From positions 214,667,914-214,731,913 of the forward strand of contig JBOZIK010000001.1 in the NCBI GenBank assembly GCA_051453625.1: 64,000 bases of DNA. Direction: 5' to 3'. Shown one piece after another: positions 47,050 to 58,974 of this stretch (within the stretch, counting starts at the first letter, position 1; every line of letters begins with the position of its first letter). Under the pieces are notes generated by a model that worked only from the letters and a program-made list of their open reading frames with translations, was not told the DNA's origin and did no database searches. The stretch is from Welwitschia mirabilis. Its lineage: Eukaryota; Gnetophyta; Gnetopsida; Welwitschiales. Both the position numbers and the translations under genes were made by a program.

Positions 47050-47960
47050 GCTCTACTTCTAATTGAGTATCTTAAAAAAATTGCTTTACTACCTTTGATT
47101 CAAATTTACTCAAGTGTTCTATATTCTTTAAAATAAATTACTTACTTCCACAGACTTTAAAGTATGAAAATTTAGTTGTTTTTCCTTCCAAAGTTCATGG
47201 TGAGTTTTATCCATTTCTAGTCTAAGGCAGATTTTATTTATGATGTAATAAGTAGTGCTAACTACTTCAACCTAAAAAGTTTTAGGAACCTCCTTGTCAT
47301 TAAACATTGTTCTAGACATTTTTTAAAGGATTCAGTTTTTTCTCTTAGTAATTCCATTTTGTTAAGGCATTTTTAGAGCTAAGAAGTGGTCTTCAATACC
47401 ATTGTCAATACAATACTTTTTAAATAAATGGTTTTCAAACTCTCCTCTATGATTGCTTCTAACTTTCTTAATGGTGTAACCTTTCTTATTTTGAATTTTG
47501 TTGCAAATTTTAATCCAATTTGTATTTGTATCAAATTTATTTCCAAGAAAAGAAACCTATGTAAATCTAGAGTAGTCATCAACCATTGTTCAAAAATAAC
47601 ATTTTCCTTTTAGGCTTTTTGTTTGGGCTAGACCCACTAAATCCATATAAATAAGCTTAAGAGGCATTATTGTAGAAACTAGATTTTTGCTTTTGTGAGA
47701 TGTTCTTACTTGTTTTCCTTTTTAGCATGCATCACAAAGACCATGTTTTTTAATATTAATTTTTGGAATTCCTTTTCAAATGATCATAAATTACATGTTC
47801 TAAACATTAATGCCATTGCTCTTCTTGGTTTACATGAGAAAAATAACATGTAGAAAGAGACTAATTAATACTATAAACATTATCTATTCTATTTACCTTT
47901 AGAATAACATCATTCATTTTATCATGTCTAAATTTGCGTTTTATATCAAAAATTACTTTA
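47050..47960 (-). pseudogene. Decayed integrase of the copia element
   Basis: N-terminal zinc-binding part: QWHxCLEHVIYDHL (x, stop) with a CDAC further on (47715-47835), the 'WH.RLGH...CDAC..GK' domain. The core reads MPLKLIYMDLVGLAQTKSLK, TMVDDYSRFT (about 47560-47660), KKVRSNHRGEFENHLFKKYC (47405-47465) and NGIEDHFLALKMP. In the family block 'RSDRGGEFEN' the second catalytic Asp is Asn here. Later SRTMFNDKEVPKTF marks the area of the catalytic Glu. The enzyme would have inserted element DNA; it is now broken by stops. Confidence 0.8.
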
Positions 47961-48240
47961 TGTCCTTTATCAAAAATTTAACTAATGCTAAGTAAATTAT
48001 TCTTAATGCCATTAACATATAAAAACTTATTTATTTTAGGCATGTTACCTTCACCAATGCTTCCATTTTTTTTGATTTTATCTCCTCCATTGTCATTGAA
48101 TGTAACTTCTTCATTATCAAAGTCATCTAGCTATTTAGATCTTAAATTATTCCCCATCATGTATCACAAGAGGAGACACTATCCAAGTACTAGCTAGTTT
48201 TAATTGATACCTTGAAAGCTATTTGAATCAAAAGACTTTT
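47961..48240 (-). pseudogene. Decayed protease and N-terminal integrase region, copia
   Basis: The minus-strand sequence contains YLDSVSSCDT (around 48150-48180), the counterpart of the copia protease signature 'WYLDSGCSRHMTG' with the catalytic Asp-Ser kept and Gly replaced by Val. Then come FDNEEVTFNDNGGDKIKKNG, SIGEGNMPKINKFLYVNGIK, NLLSISQIFDKGHKVIF and KVNRIDNVYSI (47890-48130), the conserved 'V.LVDGLKHNLLSISQL.D.G..V.F' block. Confidence 0.75.
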
Positions 48241-49749
48241 CAAATTATTATCTCTCATCCACTTAGTTTTTTTAAACTGATGTGGTCCACTTCCTTTTAA
48301 AATAATTTTAAAAGGAAAAGTATTAACAGAATTCGAAAAGAGCATTAATTTTCTAGCATTGCAAAATAACTTAGAATGTCTAAACTTACCAAAAAAATGA
48401 CATGTAATTTTTGAAATAAAACTATTTTATCATGATACCTAATTTTATTGATTCATGGACTTTGAAGGATGAATCTAAGACCTTTCTTGTTGTGATTTAG
48501 TTTCCATATCCCGAGCATCTATTGCAATTTGCTTAAACTATTTGAAACTTTACTAAAAAAATGAAAAAGTTCTTTACCTCTATAAAATGTTTTAAGTTTT
48601 TAGTTTGAACCATTTTGTATTTTTCCTCAACTCCTCTTTTTCCTTAGTTAGAGACTTTACTATTTTGTTTAGATTATTAATATGTTTTACCAATTTTTCA
48701 CACTCTGAGTAAAGTTCCTAGTAGGTGTCTTCAAGTTTATTCTGTTCTTTTTTAATGAGATCTAAGTCATTAAGTTTATATGAGTAAGGAAAGTTCTTTA
48801 AGAAATAACTATTACCATGAATGAAAGTTTTTGAACTCCATTTGACTCTTGACTCAAGCTACTATCATCCTCTTCATTTACATTGTCCCATGTAGTAATC
48901 AAAGATGATGTTTTTAACTTCCTTTGGTCTCTCTTTTGTTTTGACATTTGTTTGAAATGTGTTCATAACCTTTGTAAGCATAACATTAGATCTATTTCCC
49001 TTTTTCTTGATCTTTTTTGAACTTAGAATGACCTCTTTTTTATCCTCTACTTGATTTTCCTTCTTTCTTTCTTTTATGCAAAAACTTTTTGAATCTCCTT
49101 GCTAGAAGGACAACTTCGTCATCATCAAGATATTCATCTAATTCTTTTGATCTATAATCTTCCTACATACTTTTTAAGTTAAGATTCTTCTTTCTATCTT
49201 TAGTAAATTTCAATTCATAATTTTGAAGATTACTTTGTAGTTCCTTCAATGGCTGTGATCTTTGGGAGAAATTCTAACACTTTTTAAACCATCTTTAAAG
49301 AACTCTTGAAGTGTCTCCTCCTCATCCATGCGAATGTTTTTGAACTTGGAAATGAGCATTTGAAGTTTTGCCTCCTTAACAATAGATGTCCCTTTAGATG
49401 CTATTTCAATAATATTCCAAGCTTCTTTTGCATATTCATAGTTCATGATCCTTTTAAACTCATCTGCACATATTACACAAAAAATTGCATTAATAGCATG
49501 AGTTCCTAGGATAGCTTTATATTTGTTAGTAGGTATTCATTAATCTTGAGTTTTTACAATCACAATGGTATTTCCATGAGCATTAGTTTTGGTTAGAGTA
49601 GGCATAGTATAACCATTGTAAATTACTTCCTCTATGTCTACATCAAGGTATTTAAGAAATATTCTCATATAGGCCTTCTATTAGGCATAGCTTATCCCAT
49701 CAAACATGGGTGGACAACTAGTAGAAAATCCATCTGAAGGGTTACCCAT
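48241..49749 (-). pseudogene. Decayed gag of the copia element
   Basis: Begins with ATG at 49749: MGNPSDGFSTSCPPMFDGIS, the family 'P.F.G.NY..W' start. The start is chosen because it is the first ATG after the PBS and gives this motif. Next are AILGTHAINAIFCVICADEF and the open block MNYEYAKEAWNIIEIASKGT (49246-49446), with VKEAKLQMLISKFKNIRMDE, typical of copia Gag ('A.E.W..L...YEGT..VK..K..ML...FE..KM.E.E'). A coiled-coil, Lys/Glu-rich part follows, and a zinc knuckle CHFFGKFRHSKLFC at 48361-48402, in which the second Cys is Phe. Confidence 0.8.
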
Positions 49750-49802
49750 TTCTAGGGTTTAGGGGTTTAGACCTATTAGGATCTAATAATGACTCTACCT
49801 TA

Positions 49803-49813
49803 CTCTGATACCA
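49803..49813 (-). other. Primer-binding site of the copia element
   Basis: Minus strand TGGTATCAGAG, two bases after the LTR end (…CCTTCA TT). This is the exact complement to the 3' end of plant initiator methionine tRNA, used by most plant copia elements. Unlike the gypsy PBS copies in this window it has not decayed, and it contains no CpG. Confidence 0.95.
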
Positions 49814-49815
49814 AA

Positions 49816-51096
49816 TGAAGGATTTAAAACCCTAGAGAAGGGGAGGTGAATAGGATTTAAAAATTTAAAAAATATATTCACAATCTATTACCATAAGAAA
49901 TGAGTACTAAATATTTTTGCAAAAAGAAAAACATAAAATAATCTAAAAGTAAAGAACTGAGAGAATAAAAGTACCAATAAAGATGGATACATGATTTATA
50001 GTGGTTCGAGAAACCTCCTACTCCACTCTCAATGATCAGCTTCTACCCAAGCCTAATCTATATCTTCATTAATTACTTTCTAGGTATTCTGGATACACTT
50101 GTAACCTTTACAATTAGACTTTTTTGAGGCTCAATCTCAAGCTTTAGAAAGAATGTAATGCAATTAATAATCACGTGCTATAATGCATAGGTATCCATTA
50201 GATCTCTAGCTTAAGAATGATATTACTACACTATTTGAGATGATATTATAATCTACAAATGTACAGTGTAATTGATTGACCAAGTATAAATAATAACAAC
50301 AACTATTTATTCATCTTTGGTCTGATAGAGGATGTGTCAGTGAGTTCTACGATGATTCTAAAAATTCAATGAAAATGTGGTACAGGGATTTTGACTCTTG
50401 ACAAATATATAGGAGAAGCTTTTTAGGATTTTTACAAGTGAAAATATTCTTCAATAGAAAAAAATAGGTGTCTAAATGGCTAGAAAAATCCCATTTCCAT
50501 CATGATTGGTTAACCCCTCAAAATGTCCTGTCGACTTCATAGGGTGCTATTACTAAAGTTGATCACCCTCATTTTCTTCCAGTTAACCTGAATTTCTTAT
50601 GGCTCCCTGTTCGGTCGATCCCTCAAGGTCTGGCCAATTGTTTGTCTAGTTACCTACATATTTAAGTAGTTAACCCCATGTCTAGGAGAAAGGCAAAAAT
50701 AGTTTTATGGCCTAGGTTTGATTAACTTGACAAAAGTTTGATCAACCCCTTACTTGATAAAGGATGGAAACATCACTCTAGGTCTGGTCAACCCCTATGA
50801 AATCTAGTCGATTCCTTAATGATCATATGTGAAATATTTGATGTGTAGGTCTAGTCAACCCTTTAAAATCTAGTTGATCCCTTTATAATTAGTTTGTGAT
50901 ACTTTATGATTCAGGTTCAATCCTTTAGAAACCTGGTTGATCCATTTGAGGATATTAAAATTGTCAGGTTCAGGTTCAATTTGTGATAAAATGTTTCAGC
51001 TTCTGACCTACAAGGATTAATATTTTTTAGATAAGATACAACATGTTTTACTAAATAGAAAATGTTACTTTAACATCAACAAATATTAACTCAATA
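49816..51096 (-). repeat. 5' LTR of the copia element
   Basis: 1281 bp, plus-strand ends TGAAGGAT and ACTCAATA, aligned end to end with 42040-43314 at about 83% by eye. The minus-strand TATA-like box CTATATATTTG lies at 50402-50412, so transcription would start to the left of it and run through gag. The 'gtcaaccccT' subrepeats are at 50500-50950. Confidence 0.9.
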
Positions 51097-51205
51097 GAAT
51101 GTAGTNNNNNNNNNNNNNNNNNNNNNNNNNNNNNNNNNNNNNNNNNNNNNNNNNNNNNNNNNNNNNNNNNNNNNNNNNNNNNNNNNNNNNNNNNNNNNNN
51201 NNNNN

Positions 51206-51444
51206 GAGAGTTCATAGGAATTTGAATGCCTTTTAATTAGCTAAAATCCAATTAATCATCCATAAATTACAAAAGCCTAAAATTATTAAAGATACTACAT
51301 GATGAAAAACTAAAGTAAAATCAAGCTAATTGATGTTAAAAAAGAAAAACTATTTGAATAATTACATTCACATAAGGGTAAGTGGTGGATATCTTCTAAA
51401 GAAATTTTTTTTTACTAAATCAATTGATTTAAGTAAAATGTAGT
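51206..51444 (+). repeat. Near-copy of the copia left flank with an apparent empty site
   Basis: 51206 to about 51395 repeats 41804-41995 with about five differences in 190 bases. It then continues through 'tactaaatcaatt' to AAGTAAAATG|TAGTTTC (51431-51447). In the filled copy the target reads AAGTAGAATG before the element and GAATG|TAGT after it (51097-51105, where the contig ends). So this copy looks like the same locus without the element. It starts exactly at the edge of a 100-N gap. Confidence 0.75.
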
Positions 51445-51469
51445 TTCTTTACTTTGTCTTTATCCCTAT

Positions 51470-52600
51470 GCTAAAAAGATAGACCTTGCATCATAGTTAT
51501 TGCATTACACTTTTTTTAAAAAATAAGGATAAAACCATATGAAAAATAATTGATAGACATAAATTGTATATGATCATTTTTTAACAAAATTAATTGGTGA
51601 AAAAGAAATATATTAATATTATTTTAATAGGACAAATTTCATAAGTCATATAAGATATGAAGGATTAATAGATTTCATTGAAAAGAAAGTTTTTATTAAA
51701 TTAATGCAAAGTATGATTATTATTTTGTAATTTAGTAGTGGTACTACTTAAATAATATATTTAAAAAATATTAGGTATATTCTTAAGATAGCTAATTATG
51801 AACTATTTTACTTAACTAATAACTTTCCTATGCTTTCACTCAAGACATTATTTTTCATCAAGAAGATAATTTTTTTCTAAATTTATGATTCTAATAAATC
51901 CCAAATCATGTTTTTTATAAGTACAAGATAATGTATAATTGGGGATATAAGAAAGCATGATATTTTAATTTTCACTGGAAAGCATAAGCGGGAAATATAA
52001 AAAAACATTTTTAATAGTATTAAACTCTTCAAGATTAATTACTTCATGGGATGTAAGAAGTCTATGCTCTATTGTATTTCGTTCAATCTCCATAACATCT
52101 TTCTTATCCTCTTTTTTTATCATTGTTTGCATTATCATTTTATTTCATATGATAATTATAAAAGTTATTAGATTCATTAAAAATCTCACAAAGAGATATG
52201 TAACCACTATTTTCATTATAGGTTGAAAAATTTTTAGATTTCTCTAGAACTAATTCTTTTCTTTCACATTGGCTTTTTAATAGTAAGTAGATATTGGAGA
52301 TAGAATCTAATATTTTAATATTATCATCTAATGAATTTTCATCTTCATTATTCTTATTTAATAAGTGAGATGAAACTTCATTGTCCTTACTTTGACTTTC
52401 TTCNNNNNNNNNNNNNNCATCTAAAATCTCATCATGAAAATATACATTATTAGTATGTGTAACCATTTTTATGTTTTCCTTCCCATTTTGAAAAGCGAAA
52501 GATAGTAGACATAGTGGTATAGGCTTAAAATGTTTTTCTTCATTGTAAGATAATCTCGAGTTCTTAAATTTTCTACCACATGGGTGACTTGAGTTCAATA
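51470..52600 (-). pseudogene. Domain-X reading frame of a third element (J)
   Basis: Open from 52598 to 52140: MNSSHPCGRKFKNSRLSYNE, then NVYFHDEILD, a 14-N gap (52404-52417), an acidic part (EDENSLDDNIKILDSISNIY, 52270-52330) and KNFSTYNENSGYISLCEIFN. Then, with stops, HEVINLEEFNTIKNVFLYFP, TCTYKKHDLGFIRIINL-like sequence and KNYLLDE, a stop, then CLE (51833-51875). The acidic segment matches LLDDDIKVLDYVPAIHLLL of element A, DEILD occurs in both, and the YLLD block is the domain-X core. Function unknown. The preserved 150-codon frame is the longest real open stretch in the window. Confidence 0.5.
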
Positions 52601-52611
52601 CATGTTAATGA
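52588..52611 (-). other. Possible primer-binding site of element J
   Basis: Minus strand TTTAGTATCATTAACATG can be aligned with the PBS of element A (TTTAGCACCATCATCAGGG), and it lies between the reading frame and the LTR-like sequence, as expected. The decay is strong, so this is a weak call. Confidence 0.3.
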
Positions 52612-52619
52612 TACTAAAT

Positions 52620-53600
52620 TATTGAATTGTGGGTTATGTGCTTTTCTTATTGAATTAATCATCTTAAATAGTAATTAACAATCTTAGTATTTAATTCATA
52701 TAAATACATATTATTTTAGGAAATCAACCCAATTTTGTAGTCTATAGATAAATTCTAAGTATGTTTTCTATTGTAATTTTAGAATTATAAATAAATAAAA
52801 ATGAAATGATGGATGAAATATAATAAATGAATGCAAGAATGATATGCAATACTAAATGTAATCACTAACCAAGTTTTATCAAGTTGTTGTCACCCAAGTT
52901 ATTCTTCATATACTATATCAAAATTAAAATTACCTTAAATGTAATTAACTTGATATAAACATAACATATAAAGAACAAAAGAGAGAAAGTAGCACAAACA
53001 CAATAACATTTTATTAATTATAATATTTATATATCCACTTAGAAGTAATCACTCCTCATTAGAGGAAACATAACCCAATTCCAAGGTAAGCTCATATCCT
53101 AATCTAGATGGATTCCTTGCATGTTTAACCTCCAGAAGATCATAAGAACAATTCATTTATAAAGTACTTACAAATGAGAGCTTAAGTATTTCTTATAGGC
53201 AATGATATGGTTAATTTGGTTAAGAGACTTTTGCTTGTAATGGTAGATGACAAGTACAATTAAGCAAGTAAAATTTGTTTCATGCAGCCTAGGTATGTGG
53301 CAGTTACACTTTTTTGTCATGTATCCTAGGTAGGATGAATAAGATTTCTTATCTTATAGTGTTAGGAAAAATCTTCATTTTTTGAGTTAGGTGGAGTTTT
53401 TCATGATGAGTTCAACACTTGGCCTTTAAATCATTACCCCTCTACTAATTAATGCTATCATCATGTGTCTTCCATGTCCATTATCATGTTACTATCATAT
53501 GTCATTATCACATGTCTTCTACACCACCACCACCACATTCCATTGAAGATAACAGTTGTTTTTGTGTAATAACTAATTAATCCTAGAACTATAATTTAAT
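52620..53600 (-). repeat. LTR-like sequence of element J
   Basis: The right part (53380-53580) matches 61730-61910: 'gttaggtggagtttttcatga', the 'ggccttt' block, 'taatgctatcatcatgtgt', 'cattgaagat.acagttgttttt' (each under 20 bases in common). The middle (53040-53130) has the 'aggaaacataacccaattcc' and 'ctagatggattccttgc' landmarks also found in alpha LTRs. It therefore links the alpha and beta LTR types. Boundaries are approximate. A (CAC)n run sits at 53523-53536. Confidence 0.55.
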
Positions 53601-56600
53601 CACCTTTCCATTATTGTCTTCTCATATGAATGTCAAAATTTTATTATAAATAGAACATTTCTCAAAAATTATCCATAAATATTTAGAAATGTTATAAAGC
53701 TATTTTCTTTTTTTGGTCATGATAGTTAGTTTAATTTTATTCTCAATTAATTAAAATATACTTAAATATACCTAAAACCTACACTAAATGTGATGTTAAA
53801 TATGACCAATTCAGCTCACAACACCTCCAAAATCAAATACTCAAAGTATCATATAATTATTTTTAAGAGTAACATGATCCAGTGCATTCAAATTGGTCTT
53901 TTCTCATAGTTATTTAATAATCTTAAAAGAAATATAGTTATTCTAAATTTTTGAGGATGAATAAATATTTTAATATTTTTAATTACAAATCTAGGAAAAA
54001 TTATAAACTCATCTTATAAAAATAACATTTAAAATTAATCAACCCAGACTAAAAATCTAGAAATATATTTTTACTAAGTCTAAAGGCTAAAATTATAACA
54101 AAGTTAAAAGTTTTATTATGTTTTCTTATTCATTATAACTTTTAAATTAAAAATAAATTTAAGAATTAAGACATTGATTATCTACAAAGTTTTTACTATC
54201 TAAAAGAGGAGTCCTTAATCTACTTCCTCTATAATTACTAAATTACATTTTTAGTTTGGAGCTAAACATATCATAAAAATCATATAAGTATAAAATTTTT
54301 AATCTTTTTTCCTTTTCTTGTAGAATTGGATCTTATAACCAACTTATGCTTTAGTTCTAATAGTAAATATTTTAGTTGATAAAATACATTAATTGAATAA
54401 TAGCTTATGAAATCTCAAAACTAGAATGAATCTATAAATATAGTTCTTATTTAATAAATTATACTCATGAATACTTTACTCTTATTAGCTAAGAAAGTTA
54501 TTGTTGCTACCTAATTAGTGAGGAAAAAGATGAATTCCATTGGTAATGATAACAAGTTAAGCTAAATATATAATACACATAATTAAACCTTAATATAGTA
54601 TAATGTTTAGAAGTCCACCCATCAAATCCTTGACTTAGTTGCCTACCTAAGGCACTTTTTTAAATTTCATAAAATCTTATTATGATTAATTCTTGTATTT
54701 TTATCAAATTCTTATTTTACTTAGTTTTAAAATGAATATGTGGTTCCCCTATGGGGTTGTTATCATTCAATACTTGTTAATGTTCTATATTTCTTAAGAT
54801 CTTTGTTTTATAACTTCATTTTTCTAAATGATTCCTTTGAAAATTATCATCATGATTGTTTTTTGACTTTGTTTTTTTAACCTTTTTTGAAAGATAATGC
54901 TAAGGTCATAGTATCTTATTATAACTATATATGACAATGTCTTTGATACATGGGCATTCAATACTATATAGATATTATAATTAACTAAAGTAAATGACTT
55001 TATGTTAAATCCCACATTTTGTAGTCCTTGAATTACTTAAACACCAAATAGATTAATCTATTATAGGATTATATAGTGATTTTTTTATAAAAATTTTCTT
55101 TAAACAAAGATACTTTGCAAATATTATTAAGTTTTTATAAGGATGTCTTCATATTTGTATGAAAAGTGATGTTGAAGATGTATGTTATGCTTAACTATGT
55201 GTTGTGAGTATTTGTAAAATATTTTAGTTGATTAAATTTTTATAACTTTACGCCATTTCAATATTTTTAAATAATTATAATTAATTAAAAATAATAATAC
55301 TAATCATTTCTATATAAAATTTTATTTCATTATTCATGACAAAGGAATTAGAAAATAGAAGATGTCAAAATGTTAAATAATTAAATCATTTACATAAAAA
55401 CATTCAACATGCATGGTGAAATTATTAAATTGAAAATTTTAAAGATGTTATAAAATAATAATAAAATATTTACATTAATGTAATTGATGTCTTTCTCTAA
55501 CTCATTTATTTATGCATATTCTATAAATCTAAAAAGTAAAAATACTTGGTAAAGTTAAATAGTTCATGTAGTTAGTAAAAGAATTAAATAAAAATTAGAA
55601 ATACTTTATCTAATCTTTTTTTCCTTTTTTTCAACCTGTATTTTATGTTAAGATATTTAATCCATAAATTCATTCTTATCCATAAATCGAGAAGGATGAA
55701 AACATATATTTTACTCTATCATGATTTCCATCCTTCTTGATATGTGTAAAATCACTTGGTTCATAAAATATTTAATTTCCTAATTCATTAGATTTTAAAA
55801 AATTTATTTCTATGACATATGAAAGTTGCAAATTTTGTGCATAGAAAGATATTTATTCTTTAAATGCATAGTGCACACTATTAACTATATGTTTTAAATT
55901 AATTAAATATCATTATAAGCCTATGCAGAATTAAGTAAGAAAAGAGGAAATGATATATATAATTAACCTTAATGATTAAAGTAAGGAAAACAATCACCAT
56001 ACATAGGTACATGTGTCATAAATATTATGTTTGTTTTTGTTATTTAACACATCCATGTCATTTATCACTTAATCCTTTCTAATGTTTCTAACTTATTAGT
56101 GATTAGTCTTATTAAATTTAATGTGATCATATTACCCTATAAGTAAAATTATGTGAATGATTTTTCCCAAGTATATTAAGAACATTATGTATGTGTTTAT
56201 CTATAAATAGAGATCTTTTCTCTCTTGAAAATTACTTACTTCATACAAGTATTTGCTACTAAAATTTCTTCTCATTTTTTCTAACTTCTTTTCTTATCCT
56301 CTTAGATTTGAATTAGAGTTTGGCATATGGAACTTTGATTATATGTTTAAGCTTAGAGTTTCAAGATTGAATAATATAGCTAAGAATATTAGAATGTAGT
56401 CCTTCATAAAATCCTTGTCAGCTCTTTATCAAATAATATTAATAAAGAACGTACTATTCTAATAAGTTTCTTCACTTATCTTCTTTCTATGTTCTCTCAT
56501 TTTCTTGAACAAAATTAGTTGCATAGTAGAGAATTGCCTTTCATATTTTATTAAATCATTGCATGTTTTATCAAATTATTTGTTTTATTATAATTATTTG

Positions 56601-57489
56601 TTCCATTAGGATTAAACTAGATTAATTAAAAGATTTAAAAGTTTTCTTTGCATGCTTGATTACTAAGGTGTACAAAAGAAATTACTTTGTTAAGTAACTA
56701 AGCGATTTATTCTAATAATTATGTATCCATGTTTCAAATCACATTATTAGATATTTAGTATGTTCTATAAATTTTTTTCCATCACACACTCATTTGAATT
56801 CTATTTTATGGTTATATTAGTTAATCCTTTCAAAATTAATGCTAGATCATGCTTTATATCAAACTTAACATTCATTTTAATTATTTTATTTAAATGAATT
56901 TATGGATTCTTTTTCTTTCTTACTGTCACATAAACATTCTCTAACCATTTAGATTGATTTTTAATATAAATTTATTTATTATAATCATTTCAATTTAAAT
57001 ATAGATTTTTATTTTTTTCCATTATAAATTTTAACTCTCATAAAATTAAAACATAAATTAAAAGTATTAAACTTGTTAAATATTTAATAAAATAAATGAT
57101 ATTTATTAAATAAGTACAATTTTTTTATAATTATAAAAATTTAGAAATAAATTTTTTTTCTTATTTTGAATAATTTTATTTAAAAATAATTCTTTGAAAT
57201 AAGATAAAAATAAAAATGAAAAATAGCAAGCAATTAAATTTGTTTTACAAAATTAATACTCAGCCTTTTAGTAAAGTGAGTATTCTAAAGTAAAGAATCT
57301 TATTACTTTTTTAAAGTCTCCTTAATAATTCTACACAGTTTAAGAGTTTTGCCAAAATGTCAAATCCTTGAAAAATTATTTTATTAAAAGAAAAACATAT
57401 TAATATAGACAAGTGAACTAATGAATAAATTCACTAATACATAATAAAATGATCTAAGAAAAATAAGATATAAATACTAAAAGTAGAAA
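53601..57489. other. AT-rich region, nothing firmly recognised
   Basis: No coding motif on either strand over nearly 3.9 kb. The only notable site is a TATA-like box (next entry). Open stretches such as 54824-55015 are chance. Confidence 0.5.
56202..56210 (+). promoter_or_regulatory. TATA-box-like sequence TATAAATAG
   Basis: A canonical plant TATA box followed by 'agatcttttctctcttga', like a promoter start region, and about 230 bases downstream by 'aatattaataaagaacg', which could be a polyadenylation signal. No gene follows. It may be the promoter of an unrecognised solo LTR (about 55960-56520). Confidence 0.3.
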
Positions 57490-58300
57490 TAGGAAACAAA
57501 AGAATAGTAACAAAAGGTTCAAGTATCTACTACAAGAGCTTTATTAATTGCTTTTCATTAAGATGATTTTTTTAACTTGAACCTATATTTGAGTGGCTAT
57601 ATTTTATAATCTTCTTATTATCTATGGATGATATCATAAATAACACTACAACTTAGTGTCCATCATGTATTACAAACTCTTCCAAAAATGGGAAATAAAC
57701 TTAATATCTTTATTTGAAACTACTATTTTCAATAACCTTTGAAATACATAACCTCTTTAAGTAATAATTGAGCACTACACAAAGCATCATTATTCTTGGT
57801 ACAAGGAACAAGGTGTATGATCTCGTTGAATGTGTCCACCACTACCATAATAAAATCATGTCCTCTAGTAAAATGAGAGAATTTCAAGATGAATTCCATA
57901 CTTCAATTCAGTCATGGCTTTATTGGAATTAGTAATATCATATATAATCCTATATTTTTTTATTCTCTATTTCTCCTTTGACATGTATAGTAACTTTACA
58001 CTATTTACTATACATCATTATACATGTTTAGCTAATGATATAACAACTTCAATAGTTCATAGGTTTTACTCAATTTATAATGTCTAGCCATATCTTCATA
58101 ATGTTTTTCTCATAATATGTTCTCCCTTATTGATCCTCTAAAGATTTGTAACCTTTTATCCTTATATAAAGATTTATTTTAAATATAAAAGTCATTACAA
58201 TCATAGCCTTCCAAAAGTTTGTTCACTTTCTCCTAGATATCTTTATATTTTGGATCATAATGATATAAATCTAAGACGTGTGATAAATCAACATTAAATT
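57490..58300 (-). pseudogene. Decayed integrase of the chromovirus
   Basis: The minus strand reads MEFILKFSHFTRGHDFIMVV followed by VDTFNEIIHLVPCTKNNDAL (57800-57895). This is the chromovirus core '[31 protein letters not shown].KTNDA' with the first catalytic Asp read as Glu. Next are LLKEVMYFKGY, VSNKDIKFIS (57697-57720; family VSDRD.KF, Asp changed to Asn) and an eroded 'GTKL....YHPQTDGQT' region near 57600-57660. The zinc-binding H-H-C-C part before the core (57930-58200) is only partly readable (CQRRNRE and similar). Confidence 0.85.
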
Positions 58301-58690
58301 TACAGTACTTACCATGTACAATACTTAATTTAAGGCATTTACACCTCTATTTATCTTTTTACTTTTATGCTTAATTATAAAGTTAAATTTCTATAACATT
58401 TCTACCCATTTCACTTACTTTGCACTTCTCTTATGTTGATTGTTCATGTATTGTAATGCCTTGTGATATATGTACAAAATAAACTTCTTATGTAGAAATT
58501 AATGTCTTCACCTCTTTAACACTTGCAAAATAGTTTATAGTATATTTTCATAGGTTAATTAGTTCTACTAGGTATCACTTAGCTTCTCACCAAAGAAGGC
58601 AATGGGTTTTTATTTCTTAAGTGAAAACTATTCCAATTACTTTACTACTTTTATCAAATTTTAATAGAAAGGTCTTACTAAAATCTAAAA
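58300..58690 (-). pseudogene. Decayed RNase H of the chromovirus
   Basis: Readable blocks in broken frames: 'VFT.EIKTHCLLW.EAK' (family IAFFSEKL), an HKALQYMNNQHK-like block near 58440-58455 (family DHQALKYLN.Q.K), KWVEML and FIIKHKSKKINRGVNAL (58335-58385; family 'F.IKHK.G..N.VADALSR'), then a spacer LDLYHYDPKYKDI that leads to integrase, as in chromoviruses. The N-terminal part joins the sequence left by the deletion. Confidence 0.7.
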
Positions 58691-58974
58691 GTACTAGTTT
58701 AGATTCATCATCTCATTAGAAACCAAGTTGTTAGTGCTTCTATTATTAATTATGATCTTACATATCTGGTCCTTATACCTGTGTCTAGTTTAAAATAGTT
58801 ATCTTATTGTGAAAGCTACTTAACAATTTCTACATCTTACATGAGAGGTTTAACAATAATCATGTTTTTCCTTTTTGGCTAGCAATATGTTTCTATTTTT
58901 TTCTTTTCAAACTATCTTCTTTTCTTACCATGGTAAAAGATAGCATTTGTATGTATAGCCTTCTTTCTTAATGA

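Larger units (their letters stand above)
42035..51101 (-). mobile_element. Ty1/copia retrotransposon, full-length, inactive
   Basis: A complete minus-strand element of 9.06 kb (42040-51096) bounded by a 5-bp target duplication GAATG (42035-42039 and 51097-51101). From its 5' end: LTR, PBS, gag with zinc knuckle, protease, integrase, RT, RNase H, an additional 3' reading frame, PPT, LTR. Gag before integrase before RT is the copia order. The long LTRs (1.28 kb), the extra frame after RNase H and the Gag type fit the SIRE/Maximus lineage, which I infer from motifs. The two LTRs agree at only about 83% by eye and all frames carry stops, so it is an old insertion. Confidence 0.9.
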
